This document shows positions 27,974 through 36,348 of a stretch of DNA of 64,000 bases, in pieces (position 1 is the first letter of the stretch; the number at the start of each line of letters is the position of its first letter). Origin of the DNA: Algoriphagus aquaeductus (GTDB lineage Bacteria; Bacteroidota; Bacteroidia; Cytophagales; Cyclobacteriaceae); the NCBI RefSeq assembly GCF_003253485.1, contig NZ_QKTX01000012.1, positions 1-64,000 on the forward strand, given 5' to 3'. The notes under the pieces are model-generated. The model was not told the origin of the DNA. It ran no database searches and saw only the letters and a list, made by a program, of their open reading frames with translations. Made by a program: the position numbers and the translations under genes.

Positions 27974-28966
27974 ATGAAGAAAATTGTCACCCTAGGAGAG
28001 GTCATGTTGAGACTTTCTCCTCCCGGAAATCAACGTTTTTTCCAGACTCACTCCTTTGATGTAGAATTCGGGGGTTCAGAAGCTAATGTGGGAGCAGCCC
28101 TAGCGTATTGGGGAATGGACGTGGCACATATCACGGCTTTCCCGGATCATGAAATAGGCTGGGCTGCCGCAGGACAACTTCGCAAAAACGGAATCGATAC
28201 TCGCTTTATTCCCCATGTTTCTGGAAGAATGGGCGTGTACTACTTGGAGCAGGGTGCCATGCAGCGGAGTTCTCAGGTGATCTATGATCGGGCAGGCTCT
28301 GCGTTTGCCAATTTGGAACCATCCAAATTGGATTGGGATGCTATTTTGGAGGGTGCAGATTGGTTGCATTGGTCAGGAATCACCCCGGCCTTATCTCAGA
28401 ATTGCGCGGACTTGACTTTGACCGCTTTGCAGAAAGCTAAAGAAAAGGGAGTCAAAGTCAGCGGAGACCTCAATTACCGAAGCAACCTTTGGCAGTTTGG
28501 AAAAGCTCCTCACGACATCATGCCAAAGCTTATGGAATTGACCCATGTGATAATTGCAGGCACCCGGGATTTTAAGCAATGTCTAAATGAAGACTACAAG
28601 AGTTTTACGGAGGTGAGAAACATGGCCTTTGAGCGATTTCCTCAATTGGACTACATAGTGAAAACGGACAGGATATCACATAGCTCCTCCAACAATACTA
28701 TTTCAGCGACACTGTTCGGTAAAAAGAAAACCTTTTCATCCCGATCGTACGAGTTGACGCATATAGTGGATCGGGTAGGCACTGGGGATGCATTTGGAGG
28801 GGGGCTGATCTACGGTCTCCTGCATATGAAGCCAAAGGATGCCATCGAGTTTGCCATGGCAGCAGGAGCAATCAAACACAGCGTCCCTGGAGATATTTTA
28901 TTATGCTCCCTTCAAGAAGTGAAAGAACTTGCCGCAGGAGAAGGCGGTGGAAAAATCAAACGATAA
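27974..28966 (+). CDS. kdgK: 2-dehydro-3-deoxygluconokinase (PfkB family)
   Basis: This kinase phosphorylates KDG to KDPG. The 330-residue PfkB-family protein starts VTLGEVMLRLSPPGN, has the glycine-rich GGSEANVGAALA block, and near the C-terminus has DRVGTGDAFGGGLIYGL with the catalytic aspartate. Its place between uxaA and the KDPG aldolase gene fixes the likely substrate. The stop and the next start overlap by one base (TAATG). Confidence 0.9.
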   Translation: MKKIVTLGEVMLRLSPPGNQRFFQTHSFDVEFGGSEANVGAALAYWGMDVAHITAFPDHEIGWAAAGQLRKNGIDTRFIPHVSGRMGVYYLEQGAMQRSSQVIYDRAGSAFANLEPSKLDWDAILEGADWLHWSGITPALSQNCADLTLTALQKAKEKGVKVSGDLNYRSNLWQFGKAPHDIMPKLMELTHVIIAGTRDFKQCLNEDYKSFTEVRNMAFERFPQLDYIVKTDRISHSSSNNTISATLFGKKKTFSSRSYELTHIVDRVGTGDAFGGGLIYGLLHMKPKDAIEFAMAAGAIKHSVPGDILLCSLQEVKELAAGEGGGKIKR

Positions 28967-29634
28967 TGAGAAACCCTAGTCCTTTTATTCAACGGATGCA
29001 TGCCGGAGGCATGATGCCGATTTTCTTTCACCCGGATGAGCAAGTCTGTCTAGATCTCCTGTTTTCCGCCTATGAGGGCGGGGTTAGGGTGATTGAAATG
29101 GTGAATCGGGGAAAAGAAGCAAGATCTATATTTCCAAAAATCAGGGAAGCTGCCGACCGGATGCCGGGTTTGTACCTAGGCGCCGGGACCATCTACCATC
29201 CGCATGAAGCGGAGGAGTTTATCGACATGGGAGCAGAGTTTATTGTGGCACCTGTAATGAACCCAAAATTGGGCGAGTATTGCGCTAAAGTAGAGGTGCC
29301 CTGGATTCCTGGATGCGGAACCGTTTCCGAAGTTTTTTTTGCCCAGGAACTTGGTTCTGAGCTGGTAAAGATCTATCCTGCCAACATTCTGACACCTGAA
29401 TTTGTACCAGCTGTCCATGCAGTAATGCCCAAAATAGAAATCATCCCAACCGGCGGAGTCGAACCTACGGAAAATAGCATGAAGGCATGGTTTGATGCCG
29501 GAGTACTTTGTGTGGGAATGGGTTCTCAGCTTTTCCGAAAGGATCTGATCGCCAAACGGGCTTTTACGGAAATTCAGGAATCAGTTAAAAATGCCATGCA
29601 AATCATCGCCTCCATTCGAGACAATAAACCCTGA
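28966..29634 (+). CDS. eda: KDPG / 4-hydroxy-2-oxoglutarate aldolase
   Basis: Eda cleaves 2-keto-3-deoxy-6-phosphogluconate to pyruvate and glyceraldehyde-3-phosphate. The 222-residue class I aldolase has GVRVIEMVNRG (conserved Glu), the Schiff-base lysine in LVKIYPANI, and IPTGGVEPTENSMKAWFDAG near the phosphate site. The start at 28966 overlaps the kdgK stop; the longer frame from 28903 lies inside kdgK. It is followed 2 bp later by the TRAP transporter genes. Confidence 0.91.
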   Translation: MRNPSPFIQRMHAGGMMPIFFHPDEQVCLDLLFSAYEGGVRVIEMVNRGKEARSIFPKIREAADRMPGLYLGAGTIYHPHEAEEFIDMGAEFIVAPVMNPKLGEYCAKVEVPWIPGCGTVSEVFFAQELGSELVKIYPANILTPEFVPAVHAVMPKIEIIPTGGVEPTENSMKAWFDAGVLCVGMGSQLFRKDLIAKRAFTEIQESVKNAMQIIASIRDNKP

Positions 29635-29636
29635 AA

Positions 29637-30617
29637 ATGCGTCATTTCAAACTCCTCCTTGGATTGGTTATTGTCCTCCTTTATGGAGGATGCCAATCCG
29701 ATTCCCGAATCAAAGTCATCAAGATGGGCCATGCTCAAGTCACCGCTCATCCGGTACACAATGCGATGGTATATCTGGCTGAGCGCCTTGAGGAAAAATC
29801 TAAAGGCCGGATCAAAGTCAAAGTTTATCCCAATCAGCAACTGGGTACCGAGCGGGAGCTTTTGGAGCTTTTGCAAATCGGAAGTCTGGGGATGACCAAG
29901 GTGTCCGCAGCATCTTTGGAAGCTTTTTCTCCTGAAATCAGTGTTCTGGGTTTACCTTTTCTCTTTAGAGATGACCAGCATATTGACCGGGTACTCAATG
30001 GGGAAATTGGTACTGAACTTCTGCTGAGCTCTGAAAAGTTTTGGCTAAGAGGCCTTTGTTTTTACGATGCCGGAAAAAGAAGCTTTTACAGCAAAACCAA
30101 ACCCATAGAAACCCCTGCAGACCTTACTGGATTGAAAATCCGAGTTCAAGAATCCAAAATGGCCATCAACATGATTCGTGGAATGGGAGGGTCGCCCACA
30201 CCAGTTGCCTATGGAGAACTTTATACTGCTCTTCAACAGGGAATTGTAGATGCAGCAGAAAATAATCCTCCAAGCTTTTATAATTCCCGCCACTATGAAG
30301 TATGCAAATTTTATTCAATTGATGAGCATACGGCTATTCCTGACGTAGTTTTGGTCAGTACGGTAGTTTGGGATGATTTGACTGCTGAAGAACAGCAATG
30401 GCTACAAGAAGCTGCTGATGAGTCGGCTGTTTACCAAGCCAAACTTTGGAAAGAATCGGTTGAAGAATCGATGAGGGAAGTCGAAAAGGCAGGTGTTCAG
30501 ATCAGCTATCCCTCCAAGGAACCTTTTTTGAACCAGGTCCAATCTGTCTATGACCAAGTGAAAAAAGAACAGCCCCAACTCGCGGGTTTAATCGAAAGAA
30601 TCCAAAATACCCGATAA
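29637..30617 (+). CDS. TRAP transporter substrate-binding protein (DctP type)
   Basis: This 326-residue periplasmic binding protein begins with a signal ending YGGC, which suggests a lipid anchor rather than a free periplasmic protein. KMGHAQVTAHPVHNAM, YPNQQLGTERELLELLQ, and GLKIRVQESKMAINMIRGMG carrying the carboxylate-binding arginine, are characteristic of DctP proteins. Genomic context makes a hexuronate such as galacturonate or glucuronate the best guess for the ligand. It overlaps the next gene by one base. Confidence 0.9.
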   Translation: MRHFKLLLGLVIVLLYGGCQSDSRIKVIKMGHAQVTAHPVHNAMVYLAERLEEKSKGRIKVKVYPNQQLGTERELLELLQIGSLGMTKVSAASLEAFSPEISVLGLPFLFRDDQHIDRVLNGEIGTELLLSSEKFWLRGLCFYDAGKRSFYSKTKPIETPADLTGLKIRVQESKMAINMIRGMGGSPTPVAYGELYTALQQGIVDAAENNPPSFYNSRHYEVCKFYSIDEHTAIPDVVLVSTVVWDDLTAEEQQWLQEAADESAVYQAKLWKESVEESMREVEKAGVQISYPSKEPFLNQVQSVYDQVKKEQPQLAGLIERIQNTR

Positions 30618-31090
30618 TGAAGTTTAAGGAAACACTTGACAAATCCATCAGTCTGCTAATCGCAGTGTTGATGGGGATGATGGTTCTCAATGTGACTTGG
30701 CAGGTATTCTCCAGATATGTCATGGGGGATCCAAGTTCCTTTACTGATGAACTTTCCCGGTACAGTATGATTTGGTTGGGCTTGGCAGGGGCAGCCTATG
30801 TTTCCGGTAAAAATGGCCACCTGGCAATCGATATTCTTCCGGAAAAACTAAAGGGGAAAAAATTGCTTCTGCTTCAGCTTTTTATCCATTCCATGGTGAT
30901 CTTTTTCGGCGCGGTCATTATGGTGTGGGGAGGAGGAAATTTGGTTTATATCACCCAAATTCTCCAGCAAAAATCCGCAACACTCCAAATCCCTCTTTCA
31001 TGGATTTACGGAATAGTTCCTATTTCAGGGATTTTGGTGGTCTATTACCACGTGTTTCATATTGTACAACTCTTTAAAAATCAAGAATAG
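30617..31090 (+). CDS. TRAP transporter small permease (DctQ type)
   Basis: This is a 157-residue protein with four membrane helices. The segment FSRYVMGDPSSFTDELSRY after helix 1 and WLGLAGAAYVSGKNGHLAID in helix 2 are typical of DctQ subunits. It forms the Na+-coupled membrane complex with the large subunit encoded 2 bp downstream. Confidence 0.9.
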   Translation: MKFKETLDKSISLLIAVLMGMMVLNVTWQVFSRYVMGDPSSFTDELSRYSMIWLGLAGAAYVSGKNGHLAIDILPEKLKGKKLLLLQLFIHSMVIFFGAVIMVWGGGNLVYITQILQQKSATLQIPLSWIYGIVPISGILVVYYHVFHIVQLFKNQE

Positions 31091-31092
31091 TC

Positions 31093-32391
31093 ATGGAGTG
31101 GATCAGTATATTGATTTTGGTACTCAGCTTTGTGACCCTTTTGGTTTTAGGGGTGCCTGTGGCTTGGAGTTTGGGACTTTCAAGCTTTTTCACCTTGATT
31201 ATCACTGTGGCTGCTTTGCCATCGGCCACGACGATTGCTCAGCGAATGGCCACTGGTCTGGATAGTTTCGCACTTTTGGCCATACCCTTCTTTGTATTGG
31301 CTGGGGAAATCATGAACAAAGGAGGCATTGCCAATCGGCTTATTGATTTCGCAAAGGGATTAACGGGTAGACTTCCCGGAGGCCTTTTGTATGTCAATGT
31401 TATAGCCTCGATGTTGTTTGGGGCCATAGCAGGATCGGCTGCTGCGGCGGCATCTGCCTTGGGGAGTATTCTGGGAAAAAGGATGGATGAAGAAGGCTAC
31501 CCGAAAACCCTCGGTGCGGCTGTCAACATCACTTCTTCCACTACTGGCCTGATCATTCCTCCCTCCAATGTTTTGATCATTTACTCATTGGCAAGTGGGG
31601 GAGTTTCCATCGCAGCATTGTTTGTGGCTGGATATCTTCCGGGACTGTTGCTGGGCTTGGTGCTGATGGCCTGTGCGGCAATCTTTATCAAGAAAAACAA
31701 TCTTCCCGCCGGTGAACGTGTGACCCTTAGTTTTCTGGGTAAATCGTTTTGGAGAGCCATACCCAGTTTGTTTTTGCTTTTCGTGGTGATTGGAGGAATT
31801 GTAGCTGGAGTTTTTACTGCGACCGAAGCTTCCGCTATTGCAGTAGTGTACACGTTGGTGCTTTCGTTTGCGTATCGGGAATTGAAGTTGAGTGAATTGC
31901 CGGGAATATTGGTCCGAGCCTCCGAAACTACCGCGGTGGTGTTGTTGCTCATTGGTACATCCATGAGTATGTCATGGGTGATGTCAGCAGAGGATATTCC
32001 TCAAATGATCAGTGACTTTATGCTCAATGTGAGTGATAACAAGTGGGTGATTTTGATTCTGATCAATCTCATTTTGCTGGGCGTGGGGATATTTATGGAC
32101 ATTACTCCTGCAGTATTGATTTTCACTCCGATTTTCCTTCCTGTGGTGACTCGGGTAGGAGTAGACCCGGTTCATTTTGGGATCATGATGGTGGTCAATC
32201 TTTGCATTGGATTGTGTACACCTCCTGTGGGATCACTGCTTTTTGTTGGGGTTTCCATTGCGAAAATCTCCTTGACTCAAGTCATCAAACCGCTTTTGCC
32301 ATTCTTTATTGCAATGATTATTGCTTTAGCGCTGATTATGATATTCCCTGATATCACCTTGTTTTTACCAAGGCTGTTTGATTTAATGTGA
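31093..32391 (+). CDS. TRAP transporter large permease (DctM type)
   Basis: This is a 432-residue transport subunit with about 12 membrane segments. It has the DctM blocks LAIPFFVLAGEIMNKGG, FGAIAGSAAAAASALGSIL, TSSTTGLIIPPSNVLIIYS and GVFTATEASAIAVVY. It completes a tripartite TRAP importer encoded directly after kdgK and eda, so uptake and catabolism are probably co-expressed. The gene ends at a strong terminator. Confidence 0.93.
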   Translation: MEWISILILVLSFVTLLVLGVPVAWSLGLSSFFTLIITVAALPSATTIAQRMATGLDSFALLAIPFFVLAGEIMNKGGIANRLIDFAKGLTGRLPGGLLYVNVIASMLFGAIAGSAAAAASALGSILGKRMDEEGYPKTLGAAVNITSSTTGLIIPPSNVLIIYSLASGGVSIAALFVAGYLPGLLLGLVLMACAAIFIKKNNLPAGERVTLSFLGKSFWRAIPSLFLLFVVIGGIVAGVFTATEASAIAVVYTLVLSFAYRELKLSELPGILVRASETTAVVLLLIGTSMSMSWVMSAEDIPQMISDFMLNVSDNKWVILILINLILLGVGIFMDITPAVLIFTPIFLPVVTRVGVDPVHFGIMMVVNLCIGLCTPPVGSLLFVGVSIAKISLTQVIKPLLPFFIAMIIALALIMIFPDITLFLPRLFDLM

Positions 32392-32397
32392 AAATGA

Positions 32398-32421
32398 AAA
32401 AAGCCCCATTTGGGGCTTTTT
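32398..32421. terminator. Bidirectional terminator after the TRAP operon
   Basis: AAAAAGCCCC (32398-32407) pairs with GGGGCTTTTT (32412-32421) across a 4-nt loop. It serves the TRAP operon and the convergent peroxiredoxin gene. Confidence 0.9.
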
Positions 32422-32423
32422 GC

Positions 32424-33059
32424 CTATTTATTTGGCTGTGGGGTCATTCGTAGATAGGGTTTGATGACCCGATGACCTTTGGGGAATCGGGCGGGAATAT
32501 CTTCCGTCTTTATAGCCGGGGCTACCACTACCTCTTCGCCCTCTTTCCAGTTGGCTGGAGTGGCTACAGAGTAGTTGGCTGTCAGCTGGAGTGAATCGAT
32601 GACCCTCAGCAATTCGTCAAAATTTCTTCCTGTACTCGCCGGATAGGTGATGGTCAATTTGATCTTCTTGTCTGGACCAATCACAAATACTGACCGAACG
32701 GTAAAACTCTCATTGGCATTGGGATGAATCATATCATAGAGCGCTGATACTTTTTTGTCTTCATCGGCAATGATCGGAAAGTTGACGGTGGTGTTTTGGG
32801 TTTCGTTGATGTCCCCGATCCAGCCTTTGTGGCTTTCGAGCCCGTCTACACTCAGGGCGATGACCTTCACATTTCGCTTGGCAAATTCTTCCCGAAGCTT
32901 AGCTACCGCCCCAAGCTCTGTAGTACAAACTGGCGTGTAATCAGCCGGGTGAGAAAAAAGAACTCCCCAGCTGTCGCCGAGAAATTCATGGAAATTAATC
33001 GTGCCTTCGGTGCTTTGGGCCGTGAAATCCGGCGCCACATCTCCCAATCGTAGTGACAT
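32424..33059 (-). CDS. 1-Cys peroxiredoxin (Prx6 type)
   Basis: This 211-residue cytoplasmic thiol peroxidase reduces hydrogen peroxide or organic peroxides. The peroxidatic Cys45 lies in SHPADYTPVCTTELG, and there is no second cysteine in the protein, so no resolving Cys and an external thiol reductant are needed. The long C-terminal arm (about residues 160-211) is typical of the Prx6 group. It is a single gene with terminator on its 3' side. Confidence 0.92.
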   Translation of the reverse strand: MSLRLGDVAPDFTAQSTEGTINFHEFLGDSWGVLFSHPADYTPVCTTELGAVAKLREEFAKRNVKVIALSVDGLESHKGWIGDINETQNTTVNFPIIADEDKKVSALYDMIHPNANESFTVRSVFVIGPDKKIKLTITYPASTGRNFDELLRVIDSLQLTANYSVATPANWKEGEEVVVAPAIKTEDIPARFPKGHRVIKPYLRMTPQPNK

Positions 33060-33326
33060 AGTGTTAAATATTTAAAGTCTATAGAATAAGTAGGTAAATA
33101 TGAATCCTCAACGATTTGAAGTCAAAAAGAGTTTAGATTATTGAAAAGATCTTCGGTAAATTAGATGAATTTCCTCTTTTCAGCTTAATCCCTTTTTCAA
33201 TCTTAATTCGTAACTAGGGTTGAAAACTTCCAGGCAAGATATGATTTCTCCTTTTTGCTTTTCGATTGGGTGAAAACTATCCCGGATTCAAAAAAGTTAG
33301 TAATTCACCAAGCCGCGATATAATAA

Positions 33327-33959
33327 ATGAATACCAAAGGATTAATCATTTTTCAGAAAAATCCCGTGTTGGGAAAAGTGAAAACCCGACTCGCCAAAAC
33401 CATCGGTGATGAGGCAGCTCTTTCGGTTTATCAAGCTTTAGTTGATCTGACCAAAGCCAATGCAAAAACCTTTAATGCCCAGATTCTGGTATATTATTCA
33501 GATTTTATTCCTGATTTGGAAGCGGAGGATTATTGGGTTCAGCGTATTCAAAAAGGGAAGGATTTGGGAGAACGAATGAGGGGTGCCTTTCAGGATACAT
33601 TTGGATCAGGTATGGAAAAAGTTCTGATAATTGGAACGGACTGTCCAGAAGTAACTGTTGAGGTATTGGATTTGGCCAGTCGTAAGTTGGATTCTTCGGA
33701 TGTGGTGATTGGACCGGCTATCGATGGGGGGTATTATTTATTGGGAATGCGAAAATTTTGTCCAGAGCTTTTTGATCAGATAGCTTGGAGCACAGATCAG
33801 GTTTTAGCACAAACTATAGAGGTCGCTCAAAAACATCAACTTTCAGTTAGTTTTTTACCAGAATTCTACGACATTGATACCATTGATGAACTTAATAAGT
33901 TTGTCTCCCAATATCCAGAATATGCTTATTTATCCGAATCTGAGGTTACAAAGAAGTGA
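33327..33959 (+). CDS. TIGR04282-type arsenosugar glycosyltransferase-like protein (DUF2064)
   Basis: This is a 210-residue nucleotide-diphospho-sugar transferase-like protein. It starts MNTKGLIIFQKNPVLGKVKTRLAK, a DUF2064 pattern, with GTDCPEV and PAIDGGYYLLGM as the likely nucleotide-sugar site. Families TIGR04282 and TIGR04283 often occur together and have been named after arsenosugar biosynthesis; the partner is encoded two genes downstream. No arsenic-specific gene lies in the window, so the actual substrate is open. It heads a four-gene operon with overlapping genes. Confidence 0.82.
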   Translation: MNTKGLIIFQKNPVLGKVKTRLAKTIGDEAALSVYQALVDLTKANAKTFNAQILVYYSDFIPDLEAEDYWVQRIQKGKDLGERMRGAFQDTFGSGMEKVLIIGTDCPEVTVEVLDLASRKLDSSDVVIGPAIDGGYYLLGMRKFCPELFDQIAWSTDQVLAQTIEVAQKHQLSVSFLPEFYDIDTIDELNKFVSQYPEYAYLSESEVTKK

Positions 33960-34596
33960 AAATACGCCCAAATTGGTGTGGAGAAACTCCCTTCTTGCTC
34001 TTATGTTTTTCGTTTTTTGCTTTTCCTTTACCCCGATTTTTTCCCAATCTATGGGGGATCGAGAAAGTTTGAGATATGAAATCGTGGTATTGGGATTAAA
34101 AATCGGAGACATGACTGCCGAAAAATATGCAGGTAAATCAGATACGCTTCTTTATGAAGTGAAAAGTCAGGTTAAATTTTGGTTTTTTGGAAATGTGGAT
34201 TTAAAGTTTTTGACAGTTTCCAAATTTTTGAAAGACAGAATTGTAAAAACTAAATCCGAATCCAAAACGAATCGTGGAGATTATCTGTCCAAAATTGCCT
34301 GGAAAGGAGATCATTATCAGGTAAATGCATCCACCTACAAATATAAAAACGATATCCCGATCAAAAATCCGTTAAGCTGGTGCAGCAATAAAATGTTTTT
34401 TCAAGAACCCAAAGCTGGAGATGTTTTTCTTTCTGAGGTATATGGGACTGCACAGGAGATCCGTCAAATTGAGGCCGGTGTCTACGAAATTAATGTGGAA
34501 GGAAATACTAATCGATATTATTATAAATCCGGTAGGCTTGAAAAAATCGTACTTGAGAACCCAATCAAAAACTATCAAGTAAGACGTGTGCAATGA
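33922..34596 (+). CDS. DUF3108-like exported protein
   Basis: This protein of about 224 residues lies between the two arsenosugar-type glycosyltransferase genes. A hydrophobic export segment (SLLALMFFVFCFSFTPIFSQ) is followed by a beta-rich domain beginning LRYEIVVLGLKIGDMTAE, as in DUF3108. The start is uncertain: ATG 33922 overlaps the previous gene by 38 bp and gives a long N-region, while GTG 33976 would start right at the signal peptide. The stop overlaps the next ATG by 4 bp, so the three genes are coupled. Function unknown; cell envelope location likely. Confidence 0.7.
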   Translation: MLIYPNLRLQRSENTPKLVWRNSLLALMFFVFCFSFTPIFSQSMGDRESLRYEIVVLGLKIGDMTAEKYAGKSDTLLYEVKSQVKFWFFGNVDLKFLTVSKFLKDRIVKTKSESKTNRGDYLSKIAWKGDHYQVNASTYKYKNDIPIKNPLSWCSNKMFFQEPKAGDVFLSEVYGTAQEIRQIEAGVYEINVEGNTNRYYYKSGRLEKIVLENPIKNYQVRRVQ

Positions 34597-35297
34597 ACGA
34601 TATTTTACGGTTATCAGTAATAATCCCTGTTTTAAATGAAAGTCAAAACCTCAAGGAGCTTCTCCCCTTGCTTAAAAGACACGGAGGCGATTTTTTAGAG
34701 AATTTGATTGTCGTCGACGGAGGAAGTACTGATGGGAGTGTAGAGACAGCAAGTCAACTAGGAGCTCAAGTATTCGAGCTAAAAGAAGGTTCGAGAGCCA
34801 AGCAAATGAATCTTGGGGCCTCAAAGGCTACCGGAAATACACTTTTTTTTGTCCATGCAGATACCCGGCCACTTCCTAGCTTTGCTGAAGATATCCAGAT
34901 TGCTAGGTTAAGAAAATATAAGGCGGGCTGTTACCGCTATCAATTTGAATCCAGTAACCCTTTATTACGCTTGAATGGTTGGGCTACCCGATTTAATGGT
35001 CTTTTCTCAGGAGGTGGGGATCAAACGCTGTTTATTTCCAAGAAATTCTTTGACGCTCTTGGTGGCTTTGATTCAAGTTACTGCCTGATGGAAGATTTTG
35101 AATTAGTCAGGCGCATTAAAAAGAAAACTTCTTTTTATATCATTCCAAAATCCATACGGGTCTCAGCCCGAAAATATGAACACAACTCCTGGCTTCGTGT
35201 TCAGTTGGTTAATCTTTATGTCTTTCTCAAGTTTCATTTAGGTACCTCTCCACAGGAGCTCAAATCTATTTACTTAAAACACCTTCACTATGACTAA
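34593..35297 (+). CDS. TIGR04283-type GT2 glycosyltransferase
   Basis: This is a 234-residue GT-A glycosyltransferase of family 2. It begins RLSVIIPVLNESQNLKELLP, with VVDGGSTDGSVE, FFVHADTRP as the DxD-like metal site and GGFDSSYCLMEDFELVRRIKK near the acceptor. This matches the TIGR04283 group paired with TIGR04282 proteins. The C-terminus is basic and aromatic and may touch the membrane. Its end overlaps the VOC gene by 8 bp. Confidence 0.84.
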   Translation: MNDILRLSVIIPVLNESQNLKELLPLLKRHGGDFLENLIVVDGGSTDGSVETASQLGAQVFELKEGSRAKQMNLGASKATGNTLFFVHADTRPLPSFAEDIQIARLRKYKAGCYRYQFESSNPLLRLNGWATRFNGLFSGGGDQTLFISKKFFDALGGFDSSYCLMEDFELVRRIKKKTSFYIIPKSIRVSARKYEHNSWLRVQLVNLYVFLKFHLGTSPQELKSIYLKHLHYD

Positions 35298-36348
35298 TTC
35301 ACACTTCCAACTCAATGGGATTCAACAAATCGGGATCGGAGTCAGTGATTTAGAGATGGCCTGGAAGTGGTATAGAAAAGCCTTTGGGATGGATGTGCCG
35401 GTATTTCAGGATAAGGCAGAAGCGGTGTTGATGAAAAAATATACCGGTGACCGAGTTCATTCCCGCCATGCCGTCCTTGCCATGAATATGCAGGGTGGGG
35501 GAGGATTTGAAATATGGCAGTTTACCAGCCGAACACCTTCATCACAACCACCTCAAATCCGATTTGGGGATTTGGGAATTTTTGCAGCAAAAATCAGAAC
35601 AAGGAATATTTCAGAGTCCTTAGCTTGGTTGAAAGCCGAAGGAGCACAAATACTTACTCCACCTAGTTTACAGCCAGACGGCAAAGCCCGTTTTTTTGTA
35701 GAAGACCCTTTTCAAAATGTGTTTGAGGTCCGGGAGTGTGATTCTTGGTTTTCAGAGAATAACCATCCTTTAGGAGGTGTTTTGGGGGTATGTATTGGAG
35801 TTTCTGATTTGGAAAAGGCCAAAAAACTTTATTCTGAAGTTTTGGGGTTTGATCAGGTCAAATTTGAAGAAGCAAATGAAATTGAGGATTGGTCGGGTAA
35901 AAAAATTCCGGTAAAGCGAGTTCTGCTATCCATGAAAGGAAATAACCCGGGAGCTTTTGGGGCATTGCTTTGTCAAGCCCAAATCGAACTGGTCCAAGTC
36001 GTGGACCAAACACCCAAAAGACTTTTTGAAAATCGATACTGGGGAGACCTGGGATTTATCCATTGCTGTTTGGATGTCAATGGAATGGATGGATTGAAGG
36101 CTATGGCGCAGTCCATAGGTTATCCATTTACTGTAGACAGTCAGGAGAGTTTTGATATGGGAAAAGCTGCTGGAAGGTTTTGTTACCTGGAAGACTCTGA
36201 TGGGACCTTGATTGAAATGGTTGAAACGCACAAAGTCCCTATTTTGGAAAAATTAAATTGGTTTTTGGATCTAAGAAAAAGGAATCCCAGGAAAAATCTC
36301 CCGGGATTTATGGTTAAAATGCTGGCCCTCAACAGGGTCAGGGATTAA
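35290..36348 (+). CDS. Tandem VOC (glyoxalase-like) domain protein
   Basis: This 352-residue protein has two vicinal-oxygen-chelate modules. One starts at GIQQIGIGVSDLEMAWKWY and runs to VFEVREC; the other starts at GVLGVCIGVSDLEKAKKLY and runs to LIEMVET. Such proteins bind a divalent metal and act as dioxygenases, isomerases or lyases; the reaction here is unknown. Translational overlap with the glycosyltransferase gene ties it to that operon. Its stop codon shares bases with that of the convergent gapA. Confidence 0.8.
   Translation: MTNSHFQLNGIQQIGIGVSDLEMAWKWYRKAFGMDVPVFQDKAEAVLMKKYTGDRVHSRHAVLAMNMQGGGGFEIWQFTSRTPSSQPPQIRFGDLGIFAAKIRTRNISESLAWLKAEGAQILTPPSLQPDGKARFFVEDPFQNVFEVRECDSWFSENNHPLGGVLGVCIGVSDLEKAKKLYSEVLGFDQVKFEEANEIEDWSGKKIPVKRVLLSMKGNNPGAFGALLCQAQIELVQVVDQTPKRLFENRYWGDLGFIHCCLDVNGMDGLKAMAQSIGYPFTVDSQESFDMGKAAGRFCYLEDSDGTLIEMVETHKVPILEKLNWFLDLRKRNPRKNLPGFMVKMLALNRVRD

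Noticed and set aside
28903-28966. Longer N-terminus of the KDPG aldolase
   Set aside because: The extra codons lie within kdgK and do not resemble the aldolase family; the ATG at 28966 fits the family start.
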